The translations under genes and the position numbers were made by a program. The notes under the pieces were generated by a model that was not told the DNA's origin, did not search any database, and worked only from the letters and a program-made list of their open reading frames with translations. 64,000 nt of DNA from Dehalococcoidales bacterium. Its GTDB lineage: Bacteria; Chloroflexota; Dehalococcoidia; Dehalococcoidales; Fen-1064. Of this stretch, positions 34,469-42,168 are shown one piece after another. Each line of letters begins with the position of its first letter. The stretch's first letter is position 1. The DNA is taken from positions 19,292 to 83,291 of the forward strand of contig JADHXC010000003.1 in the NCBI GenBank assembly GCA_016783135.1. Direction: 5' to 3'.

Positions 34469-36214
34469 CTAGAGCAGACCATCCTGCTGGGCCTGGCCCA
34501 GCACCCGCAGGACCTCATAGAAATCGGTAATGCCTCGCTCCTTGTGCAGCTTGGCGAATATTCGGGCCCGCTTGTCTATTTCAGCGTATATCCTCCGCTT
34601 TGCACGACTTGGTATGCCCAGCATGGTAGCAATCTTGTGCTCCATGACGTGGCTATTCATGTAACCAGTGAACTCAAAGGTATCCGTAGTCTCATCCAGC
34701 TTGAAGGCCTCGACGATATCAAAAGACTGCGTGGGAGGGTCGAAGCCTACTATCTCATCTATCTCGGTGACACGCCGGACTGTGCCACCGTTGGGGAGCT
34801 TGATGGAGCGCATGAGAATGGCCACGTTAAGGTTATCCATATATGACTTCGGTACCAGAATCGGGGCGGCGGTCATGCGCTGAATCAGCTTCTCCATGGT
34901 AGAGGCATGGAAGGTGGACATAACGGCGTGCCCGGTCTGCATTGCCTGGAAGGCAACGTTGCCCTCCGGCCCACGAATCTCCCCCACGATAATCTCATTG
35001 GGGCGCTGCCGCAGTGCCGCCTTGAGCAGGTCGAATGTGGTCACCGCGCCGGTGCTGTCTTCCAGTTTGTCCGATTGTATCACTTCCCTTATCCAGTTCT
35101 CGTGGGGTACCTGGAGCTCCGGGGTATCCTCGATAGTGACTATCTTGGCTTTGGGAGGAATGAAGGTGGTCAGTGCGTTGAGCATACTTGTCTTCCCGGA
35201 AGCCGATTCACCGGCAATGAAAAGGTTCATGCCATTCGGGATTACCAGTGACAGGTAGCCGAGCATCTGGTAGTTGAGGGTGCCGAAGTCCACCAGATCG
35301 AAGATGGATATTGGTACTGCGCTGAACTTGCGGATGCTGAAGTTGGAGCCCCTCTTGGAGACATCTCGACCGTAGACGATGTTGATACGGGCCCCCACGG
35401 GAAGCGTGGCGTCGGCAATGGGTGACCTGTAGGTTACCGGTTTTCCTATCTGCTCGGCCAACCTCAGGACAAACACATCCAGGTCATCCAGTGAAGAAAA
35501 TGATATTGGACTCTTACAACCCTTGAATATCTTGTGCTCGATAAAGAGATGCCCCACACCGGAGCAGCCGATGTCCTCAATGTATGAGTCGGACACAAGA
35601 GGCTCGATATCACCCAGACCGAGTTTATCCCGGATGAACAGATACTTGATACCCTCGAGCTCACGCTCGGTAAGCCTGACCTTGGTCAGCTTGGGCTCAC
35701 CCTTGCGAAGCAAGCCTGTTCGCCTACCAGTACTGGTGGGCTCTTCCGACTGGCTGCCGAGGGCCGTCATCTGTTCAACGTAGTTGGTCAGCTGCTGCTT
35801 CTTATCTCCATCGGCATCGAAGTTGGGAAGCCGGTCACCAAACTGAATGCAACGACTTTCCACCTGGGACATTATATTGCCAAGGTCCATGGTGAGAGTC
35901 GGCTCAACGATAATGTAGTGATTACGGGTGTCCTTATCGTCAGTCATCACGTGGGCGAAAATACCGTCGCCTAGCGGATAAATGATGTTCGGCTCCTTGA
36001 TATCTTCCATCTTTTTGGTAAGCCTGGGGTAGTAACGGGGAACACCCACCTCCTCGATTGGCAGCCAGTGCAGGTATTCGAAGAGATGAGGATACTCTTC
36101 CGCAACCTCCTGTAACGGGGGCGCGAAAGTCTGGAAGAACTCGCAGTTATGAAAGCCTTTCCCGTGGTCGTCTACTTTATTCTCCCTGGTGAAAGGGAGG
36201 ACTATCTCCGCCAT
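34469..36214 (-). CDS. arlI: Archaellum motor ATPase ArlI, first copy
   Basis: A 581-residue paralogue of the gene downstream, with the same domains. Walker A is AGESASGKTSML (about residues 333-344), the Asp box is VTIEDTPELQVPHENW, Walker B is EIIVGEIRGPEGN and the His box is MSTFHAST. The N-domains of the two copies differ more than the ATPase cores: this copy has an insertion (SQSEEPTSTGRRTGLL) near residue 165. The C-terminal tails are alike (GLL and GLF ends). It follows ArlH by 58 bases and lies in the usual place for arlI. Confidence 0.92.
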   Translation of the reverse strand: MAEIVLPFTRENKVDDHGKGFHNCEFFQTFAPPLQEVAEEYPHLFEYLHWLPIEEVGVPRYYPRLTKKMEDIKEPNIIYPLGDGIFAHVMTDDKDTRNHYIIVEPTLTMDLGNIMSQVESRCIQFGDRLPNFDADGDKKQQLTNYVEQMTALGSQSEEPTSTGRRTGLLRKGEPKLTKVRLTERELEGIKYLFIRDKLGLGDIEPLVSDSYIEDIGCSGVGHLFIEHKIFKGCKSPISFSSLDDLDVFVLRLAEQIGKPVTYRSPIADATLPVGARINIVYGRDVSKRGSNFSIRKFSAVPISIFDLVDFGTLNYQMLGYLSLVIPNGMNLFIAGESASGKTSMLNALTTFIPPKAKIVTIEDTPELQVPHENWIREVIQSDKLEDSTGAVTTFDLLKAALRQRPNEIIVGEIRGPEGNVAFQAMQTGHAVMSTFHASTMEKLIQRMTAAPILVPKSYMDNLNVAILMRSIKLPNGGTVRRVTEIDEIVGFDPPTQSFDIVEAFKLDETTDTFEFTGYMNSHVMEHKIATMLGIPSRAKRRIYAEIDKRARIFAKLHKERGITDFYEVLRVLGQAQQDGLL

Positions 36215-36272
36215 GGAATGAATCCCCAGTCCGCCTGCATTGACCAGCAGGCAGTGTTAGACCTTCGCGCTA

Positions 36273-37004
36273 CTAGACCTTTGCTCTGGAGAGAGGCATA
36301 ATCTTCATACCTATCTCCGGTTCTACGTCAAAACTCAGTATGTTTCCCGTGGTCTGGGTGGCCCCCCTGACCTTGGCCACCTCAAGGGTCTTGACCAGCC
36401 TGTCACCCACCCTCTCGATGGCCAGCTTGAAGTGGGCATCGCATACGGAACGGATACGTACCAGTAAGTCCTGCTCGAAGGCATAGGTATGAGCAACGTT
36501 GATTATCGTTTTACCCCGGTCACAGAGGGTCTTACAACGCTCGAAATAGGCCAGACACTCCCCACCGGTGGCGCCAGCCGCTATCTGAGTGATGGAATCC
36601 ATGATGGGCAGGTCAAAATCCTGAAGGTCCTCGATAGTGTTCAGAATGGACTGTAGAGCGACGGCGGCATTGGACCTCACCAGTGAAGGCCTCATGGTAT
36701 AGATTTTTATCCGGCCAAGCAGCAGATAGTCCGTTATACTCAGACCGAGGCTGTCCATCTGGGTGACCAGGCTCTTCACCGTGTTCTCCGTGGTGAAGAG
36801 GACTACTTTGAAATCGTCCTTCAGGGAGCCCCATATCATCTGCTGGCAGAGCACCGATTTCCCCGCATCGGACTGACCCTCCACCAGGGTGAGGGAGCCA
36901 ATCGGGATACCGCCACCCAGCTTTTTATCAATCTCACCGTGGCCGGTGGAGATGACGTCCTTCTTTGCTTCTTCCTGTACTTCGTCCAGTTCAACCTCTG
37001 GCAT
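36273..37004 (-). CDS. arlH: Archaellum KaiC-like ATPase ArlH (FlaH)
   Basis: A 243-residue RecA/KaiC-fold protein. Walker A is VEGQSDAGKSVLCQQ (about 38-52). The Walker B region reads FDLPIMDSITQIA, with the Asp-Ser typical of the family. ArlH binds ATP but hydrolyses little, docks on ArlI and is thought to act as a switch or assembly checkpoint. It starts 18 bases after the ArlG-like stop, in the conserved G-H-I-J order. Confidence 0.9.
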   Translation of the reverse strand: MPEVELDEVQEEAKKDVISTGHGEIDKKLGGGIPIGSLTLVEGQSDAGKSVLCQQMIWGSLKDDFKVVLFTTENTVKSLVTQMDSLGLSITDYLLLGRIKIYTMRPSLVRSNAAVALQSILNTIEDLQDFDLPIMDSITQIAAGATGGECLAYFERCKTLCDRGKTIINVAHTYAFEQDLLVRIRSVCDAHFKLAIERVGDRLVKTLEVAKVRGATQTTGNILSFDVEPEIGMKIMPLSRAKV

Positions 37005-37022
37005 GGCTACCTCCCGATATGC

Positions 37023-38630
37023 CTAGTATCTCGTTACCAGGCACTGCGCTGTGACACCATTGGGCGTGGATATCGTTATCCTTGCGGTCGTCCCGCACTC
37101 TGTGCCCGGGTTCAGGACGATGACCAGCTTCATCTTCTCCTCAGGGTTGAGTATGCCCGGGTCGTAGACCTCGGCGTTCCCGTTAGGCAGGTAGATACCA
37201 GCCACCATCCACTGGTTATCGCCGGGGGGGGTGTCCGTCGTGTATTCCAGATAGGTTGCATAGTCGGTACCACTATTCTGGTACTCGACAATAACATCCC
37301 ACCTGGCGAACTCGGCCAGGTCTGTCTGGCCCTCGTTGGTTACCGCCAGATGGAAGTTGCCGTAGAGCTGGATTATATGTGGTGTATCGCCACCGGACGT
37401 ATCGTACTCCAGGGAGTCCACGACCGTACCCGTAATCCGGCCACTGTCGGCAATCTCAACCGTCCTCACTTCGCCGTCGTCGCCGCCATTAAGGTAGGCT
37501 ATGGCATACACAGTATCAGAGACTGCCACGATGCTGGGGTTGAATGTGTTCCCGGTGTCAAACTCCAGGCTGTCTATCACCGTATCCGTTATCTGGCCAT
37601 CGGTGGCTATCTCAACAGTCTTCAGGTAACCGTCATCACCACTACCGCGGTAGGCTATGGCATATAGGTTGCCCGAGGCATGGACCATGCTGGGTGTTCT
37701 GCCTCTGTCAGTGTCAAACTCAAGATTGTCTATAACCGTGTCCGTAATCTGGCCATCAGTGGCTATCTCAACCGTCTTCAAGCGACCGTCATCGTCACCA
37801 TCAGCGTAGGCTATGGCGTATATGTCACCTGAGACATGGATTATGCTGGGCTCCAGCCAGCAGTCGCCGGTGTCGAACACAAGGGTGTCGATAACCGTCT
37901 CCGTAATCTGGCCATCAGTGGCTATCTCAACCGTCTTCAAGAAACCGTTCCATCCATCACCACCGTAGGCTATGGCATATATGTCACCTGAGACATGGAT
38001 TATCATGGGCTCCCAGCTGTTGAGGGTGTCGAACTCCAGGCTGTCTATAACCGTGTCCGTAATCTGGCCATCAGTGGCTATCTCAACCGTCTTCAAGAAA
38101 CCGTCATCGCCATCACCAGTGTAGGCTATGGCATATATGCCACCTGAGACATGGACTATGCTGGGCTGGTAGCCACGAGACGTGTCAAACTCCAGGCTGT
38201 CTATCGCCGCATCCGTGATCTGGCCAGCGGCGGTGATCTCAACCGTCCTCACTTCGCCGTTTTCACCGGAGTCACGATACGCTATGGCATACACATTGTC
38301 GGACACATGGATGATGCTGGACTCGTAGCTGTTGTCGCCGTCGAACTCCAGGCTGTCCGTCACTGCTCCCGCGATTTCACCCCCCGTGGTGATGCCGAGT
38401 GTCGCTACGAAACCATCTTCGCCGCCCCCCTGATAGGCTATGGCACACACGATGTCAGACGCCCACGACGACGCGTCAATTTCGGTCAACCTTATTTCGC
38501 TGGCCTGCTGCTCCATCTCCCTCAGCGAGTCAGCCACCGAGGTCGCTGCATCAAAGGCGTTAAACGTTAGCGTCACCACGCCCACAATGAGCATGGCGAT
38601 ACATATCAGGGAGACAAGCGCTGTTTCCAT
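37023..38630 (-). CDS. ArlG-like stator protein with seven-repeat propeller insertion
   Basis: A 535-residue protein. Residues 4-27 are one membrane helix (ALVSLICIAMLIVGVVTLTF) followed by a short helix, as in ArlF/ArlG. Residues 49-409 are seven repeats of about 52 residues (IIHVSGDIYAIAY, then LKTVEIATDGQIT, then IDSLEFDT), the first one partial, consistent with a seven-bladed beta-propeller. Residues 410-535 are a beta-sandwich-like domain (NFHLAVTNEGQT, GIYLPNG, KLVIVLNPG). Normal ArlF/G proteins have only 130-200 residues, so the repeats look inserted. It starts directly after the stop of the previous gene. Position suggests ArlG. Confidence 0.82.
   Translation of the reverse strand: METALVSLICIAMLIVGVVTLTFNAFDAATSVADSLREMEQQASEIRLTEIDASSWASDIVCAIAYQGGGEDGFVATLGITTGGEIAGAVTDSLEFDGDNSYESSIIHVSDNVYAIAYRDSGENGEVRTVEITAAGQITDAAIDSLEFDTSRGYQPSIVHVSGGIYAIAYTGDGDDGFLKTVEIATDGQITDTVIDSLEFDTLNSWEPMIIHVSGDIYAIAYGGDGWNGFLKTVEIATDGQITETVIDTLVFDTGDCWLEPSIIHVSGDIYAIAYADGDDDGRLKTVEIATDGQITDTVIDNLEFDTDRGRTPSMVHASGNLYAIAYRGSGDDGYLKTVEIATDGQITDTVIDSLEFDTGNTFNPSIVAVSDTVYAIAYLNGGDDGEVRTVEIADSGRITGTVVDSLEYDTSGGDTPHIIQLYGNFHLAVTNEGQTDLAEFARWDVIVEYQNSGTDYATYLEYTTDTPPGDNQWMVAGIYLPNGNAEVYDPGILNPEEKMKLVIVLNPGTECGTTARITISTPNGVTAQCLVTRY
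37404..38486 (-). repeat. Seven tandem repeats of about 156 bases inside the ArlG-like gene
   Basis: The repeats are close at the DNA level as well, for example CAGTGGCTATCTCAACCGTC recurs, so they are subject to recombination or gene conversion. Repeats 2-5 are the most alike; 1 and 6 share the GEVRTVEI variant. Confidence 0.85.
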
Positions 38631-38632
38631 CT

Positions 38633-39100
38633 CTAGTCCACACTGAAGGTTGTTTCGTCAAAGATACCGTTAGGGACCACTATCTTGAATATATGAGTGC
38701 CCGTGGCGGGGGCGGACGCCAGGTGAATTGTTACCCTGACGGTAACCGTCGGCTTCCACTGGGTGTAGCTGCCCTCGAACTGGTAGTCCCAGTAGGGGGG
38801 GGTATCGCCACCGTAGGTCACATGGTAGAAGTCGCCCTCGGGCCCGAAGAAGATGTCGCTCCGCTCGACACTATTGATATCTACTGTACCAATGTTCTTT
38901 ATCCAGGCATCCACCCCCGTGGAGTTGTCCGCTACCTGAATGATGTCAATACGACACTCAATACGGTCGCTTACCTTGCTGGTGGCGCTGGTCACCGCCC
39001 CGCTGCTTTCAATGATTGCGGGGTAGAAACCGTTGAATACCGCGAGAGAAGCTACCACCCCGCCTATCATCAGCAGGATGGTAACAATGACTTTATCCAC
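38633..39100 (-). CDS. ArlF/ArlG-type archaellum stator protein
   Basis: A 155-residue protein with one N-terminal membrane helix (VIVTILLMIGGVVASLAVFNGF) and a beta-sandwich domain (DAWIKNIGTVDI, DIFFGPEGDF, VTVRVTIHLASAP). This is the layout of ArlF and ArlG, which form the periplasmic stator against the S-layer in archaea. Order in the operon suggests ArlF. It carries one N-glycosylation sequon (NST at about residue 59). It overlaps the ArlCDE gene by 8 bases and abuts the propeller protein. Confidence 0.78.
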   Translation of the reverse strand: MDKVIVTILLMIGGVVASLAVFNGFYPAIIESSGAVTSATSKVSDRIECRIDIIQVADNSTGVDAWIKNIGTVDINSVERSDIFFGPEGDFYHVTYGGDTPPYWDYQFEGSYTQWKPTVTVRVTIHLASAPATGTHIFKIVVPNGIFDETTFSVD

Positions 39101-39914
39101 TATCGTTTCCCTGGCACAGAATAGAGAGCAGGGCTATCTCGAACTTGGTGGCCTTTCCGAGAATGCTGTCAAGCTCCTTGAGCGAGGTCAGATAGTCCCG
39201 GGTTGTTACCTTACCCTCATACTCGCCAGGGGTGGCATAAATGAACCTGGTCAGGACATCCTTGAGCTCCAGGTCGAGAAATCCAACCATCTCGGAGATA
39301 TCAAGGATTGACTGCGCCCTCTTGCTTCCCAGCCGTTTCACTACGTCCGCCACCCAGTCAGCCAGGCTGGATATTGTAGCCAGGTCTATCTGTCCTTTGG
39401 TACCGCCATTTCCTCCAGACTCAAAATTCATCTCAAATTCTTTTACTGGTCGCCATGCCCTCATCACCTCCTCATGGGCTGTTTCATCAGTGGCGACAAC
39501 GACCGGTCCGGAGACCGGCTCAGATTCAGTAGTCATCTCAGGTTCGGACTTCGGTCCAGGCTCTGGAAGCGGCTGTTGCTCGGTGGTTAGTTCTGGCTTA
39601 TAGAGAGGTTCCTGCGTATGCGAAGACGACGCTTCCCGGGCTGGTTCTGGCGTGTGGGTCGGTTCGTCTGCGACTGAAGGTTTGTTGCTTGTATGGTTTT
39701 CCGGTCCGGCCTTATGTGACCCGTTACCCGTGGGCTGAGACTGCGGTGGGTTGCTGATAACAATGTGCTGCTCGGGAAACGGTGGCAGTTCCCGGCTGAC
39801 AGGGTTCTCGAAGTTCAGGTAACTCTCCCTGAGGTCGAGCAGGACCGCCTGGACCTCGTTCTTCAGTATCTTGATTTCGTCCTCTAGCTGAGTTACCTTA
39901 TCATTCAGCTCCAC
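39093..39914 (-). CDS. arlCDE: ArlC/D/E-like motor-ring protein
   Basis: A 273-residue protein. The N-terminal coiled coil (LNDKVTQLEDEIKILKNEVQAVL) resembles ArlC. A Pro/Glu-rich disordered linker (about 45-150) follows, and the C-terminal domain (about 175-270, LADWVADVVKRLGSKRAQSI, KELDSILGKATKFEI) matches the ArlD/E domain. In euryarchaeal archaella, ArlC/D/E form the cytoplasmic ring and receive CheY signals through CheF. No CheF lies in this window. It is between the archaellins and the stator genes, as in archaea. Confidence 0.82.
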   Translation of the reverse strand: MELNDKVTQLEDEIKILKNEVQAVLLDLRESYLNFENPVSRELPPFPEQHIVISNPPQSQPTGNGSHKAGPENHTSNKPSVADEPTHTPEPAREASSSHTQEPLYKPELTTEQQPLPEPGPKSEPEMTTESEPVSGPVVVATDETAHEEVMRAWRPVKEFEMNFESGGNGGTKGQIDLATISSLADWVADVVKRLGSKRAQSILDISEMVGFLDLELKDVLTRFIYATPGEYEGKVTTRDYLTSLKELDSILGKATKFEIALLSILCQGNDSG

Positions 39915-39935
39915 TTGCCTACCTCCATTATCCGA

Positions 39936-39974
39936 GTCTCAGTGCCCCCGGGACCTCCCCGGAGACACTGAGAC
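39936..39974 (-). other. Strong stem-loop after the archaellin genes
   Basis: GTCTCAGTG (39936-39944) pairs perfectly with CACTGAGAC (39966-39974). The 21-base loop is GC-rich and can form an inner GGG/CCC pairing. It stands between the second archaellin and the motor genes, where partial termination or 3' protection would keep archaellin mRNA in excess. Confidence 0.6.
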
Positions 39975-40032
39975 CTGGGTGTGCATCTCTTCCGCAGCCC
40001 CCGACTTACTTTCTCACTGTTGCTGAACGAAC

Positions 40033-40608
40033 CTACTGCAGGTCTATCACCTTCCCTAGGTAGGCAGGTAGAGTCCTCTGAATGGTGAGAGTGGCGCCGG
40101 TGGGCGGGATGACCTGAAGCGTAAATCCTTCGTAGATCTCCCGGGTGGCTGTGGCCGGAATCGTGACAGTCACTACGTGCTGCTCGTCGAACTCCATCAT
40201 ATTGGCCGAGCCGCGCTCCGTGCTGCCCCCGCTGATGGCGCTGGACCAGGTCACATTTTCCGAATGCACCTCATCGTCGAAGTAATTAATGACGATGGAA
40301 TCCATATCCACTTTCTCGTCCTGCATTGTTAGACCGACGCTGAAGATGACCTGCTCGAGTTCACTCTGGTTGGGGCTCAGGCCGAGTACGGAACCCTGGA
40401 TCTCCATTGTGGCCTGGGCTGACTCTAGGCCCTGGTAGACTGTCGCCTTGCCCCGCTCTGCCGAGAAGATACCGGCGGAGAGGACACTGTACGCCAGTAC
40501 TGAGGCCACCGTGACGAAGGCAATCAGGATGATGGCTGTCTCCAGCCCGGTCATACCTCTCTGACCACGGTACAGGTTCGTTAGCGACCTGAAAATCCTG
40601 TTCAACAT
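40033..40608 (-). CDS. arlB: Archaellin, second copy
   Basis: A 191-residue preprotein. The class III signal peptide ends in YRGQRG, with cleavage predicted before MTGLET at residue 19. The N-terminal filament helix follows (AIILIAFVTVASVLAYSVL). The C-terminal beta domain has two N-glycosylation sequons, NQS at residue 80 and NVT at residue 118, both conserved in the other copy. The subunits assemble into the rotating filament after processing by an ArlK/PibD-type peptidase, which is not in the window. It is 22 bases after the first archaellin. Confidence 0.92.
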   Translation of the reverse strand: MLNRIFRSLTNLYRGQRGMTGLETAIILIAFVTVASVLAYSVLSAGIFSAERGKATVYQGLESAQATMEIQGSVLGLSPNQSELEQVIFSVGLTMQDEKVDMDSIVINYFDDEVHSENVTWSSAISGGSTERGSANMMEFDEQHVVTVTIPATATREIYEGFTLQVIPPTGATLTIQRTLPAYLGKVIDLQ

Positions 40609-40630
40609 CTCTCTCCATCCCTTCCGGGAC

Positions 40631-41206
40631 CTACCGCAGGTCCATTACTTTGTCGAGGTAAGCCGGCAGGCTCCTCTCAATGGTGACAGTGGCGCCGGTG
40701 GGCGGGATAACCTGGAGAGTGAACTCTTCGTAGGCCTCTCGGGTTGCCGTGGCCGGTATCGTCACCGTGAACACGAACTGCTCGTCGCCCTCAATTATGA
40801 CGGTCGAGCCACGCTCGGTGCTGCCCCCACTGATGACGGCTGTGAAGGTCACGTTCTCGGAGTGAATTTCCTCGTCGAAGTAGTTGATTACGATGGCTCC
40901 CGTGTCGACCTTCGTGTCCGGAACTGAAACGGCAGCGGTGAACTGCACCGTCTCCAGCTCACTCTGGTTCGGGCTCAGGCCCAGTACGGAGCCAACGAGT
41001 TCCATCGTGGATTCCGCTGATTCAAGACCCGAGTAGACTGTCGCCTTACCTCTTTCCGCCGAGAAGATACCAGCTGACAGGACGCTGTAGGCGAGGACTG
41101 ATGCAACCGTTACGAAGGCAATCAGGACGATGGCTGTTTCCAGTCCCGTCATGCCCCGCTGACGCCGGTGCATGCTCTTTAGAGCTTTGGTTAATTTGTG
41201 GTACAT
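40631..41206 (-). CDS. arlB: Archaellin, first copy
   Basis: A 191-residue preprotein of exactly the same length as its neighbour. Signal peptide ends in HRRQRG before MTGLET; the hydrophobic helix is AIVLIAFVTVASVLAYSVL. The sequons NQS (80) and NVT (118) are conserved. Differences concentrate between residues 84 and 105 and around 140, likely exposed surface of the filament. AAAAGGAGTAGGAA precedes the ATG, a strong site fitting a major structural protein. It lies 122 bases after the receiver gene at 41329. Confidence 0.92.
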   Translation of the reverse strand: MYHKLTKALKSMHRRQRGMTGLETAIVLIAFVTVASVLAYSVLSAGIFSAERGKATVYSGLESAESTMELVGSVLGLSPNQSELETVQFTAAVSVPDTKVDTGAIVINYFDEEIHSENVTFTAVISGGSTERGSTVIIEGDEQFVFTVTIPATATREAYEEFTLQVIPPTGATVTIERSLPAYLDKVMDLR

Positions 41207-41328
41207 TTCCTACTCCTTTTTACTACTAATGGATAACCTCTTATGGAATCATGTCCAATAACAGCCTTGACTATCACATCCTTCTGTACCTCCTTCACTA
41301 ACCTCATCTGCACGTGGCACCCTCTGGC

Positions 41329-41757
41329 CTATCCGCAGCTTTGCTGCAACGAAAGTGTGTAAGGTGACCACTGGCGTATTCTGTATATTATTGAAAGTAG
41401 TTCCTCGCTGCCGGCACCGGGTGAAAAGAGACCGGCCGCTCCGGCCTTGATTGCCGGCACCAGGTTCTCTGCTATATTCTCCGTAATGATGACCACCCTG
41501 GCAGACAGCCCTTCCCTGGTGATTGCGCGGGTAGTCTGAATACTGTCCATTCCCGGCATTTCACTATCGGCAAGCATCACTATCACGTCCGGGGAGAGGT
41601 GTCTGGCGGCTGCCAGGGCTTCCTCACCACTGCCTACCTCACCGGCTATGATGATGCCTATTCCAGTACTCAACGTCTGGCGCAACCTCCCCGTGGTGGC
41701 CTCATCGCCACCGCCGTCCACTACCAGTACACGGATAATATCGTCAGTATTCATCAT
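41329..41757 (-). CDS. Degenerate NarL-type receiver heading the archaellum operon
   Basis: A 142-residue receiver without an output domain. It is related to the NarL-type receivers at 22230 and 23118 (SGEEALAAARHLSPDVIVM, DSEMPGMDS), but the acidic pair reads VDGGGDE, there is one extra residue before the Asp region, and the conserved Lys is missing (LFSPGAGSEE). It may be a phosphorylation-blind partner or decoy. It follows shared promoter site D and precedes the archaellins, so it is probably co-transcribed with them. Confidence 0.75.
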   Translation of the reverse strand: MMNTDDIIRVLVVDGGGDEATTGRLRQTLSTGIGIIIAGEVGSGEEALAAARHLSPDVIVMLADSEMPGMDSIQTTRAITREGLSARVVIITENIAENLVPAIKAGAAGLFSPGAGSEELLSIIYRIRQWSPYTLSLQQSCG

Positions 41758-41857
41758 TCATCTGCGGCTGTGCGGGCGTCCTGAGTGAGAAAGCGGTGCC
41801 CGCAACATCATCTTTCTCAGGAGCACGCTCATCAACTCAGGACGACCCTGCATCATC

Positions 41858-41916
41858 AGTGTCGCATAAGGTAATATTCGTTGTAAGGACTAACTGGACA
41901 AGAACAAAGGGCTAAA
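41858..41916 (-). promoter_or_regulatory. Shared five-copy promoter element, site D
   Basis: Minus strand: TTTAGCCC (41916-41909), 15 bases, TTAGTCCTTAC (41893-41883), 15 bases, ATGCGACACT (41867-41858). Similarity to site A extends upstream (TTACCTCTTTAG in both). A transcript start near 41851 would give a leader of about 94 bases before the receiver gene that heads the archaellum operon. Confidence 0.7.
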
Positions 41917-41964
41917 GAGGTAACGTTATTCTGCGTCTTGAGGACTACCCGATAGCCTCCCGGG

Positions 41965-41980
41965 GGTCATGAATTTGACC
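41965..41980. promoter_or_regulatory. GGTCA-N6-TGACC palindrome
   Basis: GGTCATGAATTTGACC differs from the palindrome at 27723 only in the centre. It lies between site D and the divergent glycan locus. The remainder of 41981-42168 holds nothing I can identify. Confidence 0.5.
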
Positions 41981-42168
41981 CGGAAGAGTCATCGTACGCA
42001 CTAATGGGCACACAATTGCAGGTTGCTTCCAGGAAAAAGAACGCCGGCCAGGGTACTTGATTTCACCCCGACTAATGACTTAACATCAGACTGACAGCTT
42101 GAGATGCTACCGCAACGCAACGAGGCGGCCATCGGTTCAACACGCCTGGCGGGAGTAAATAGAGATAG

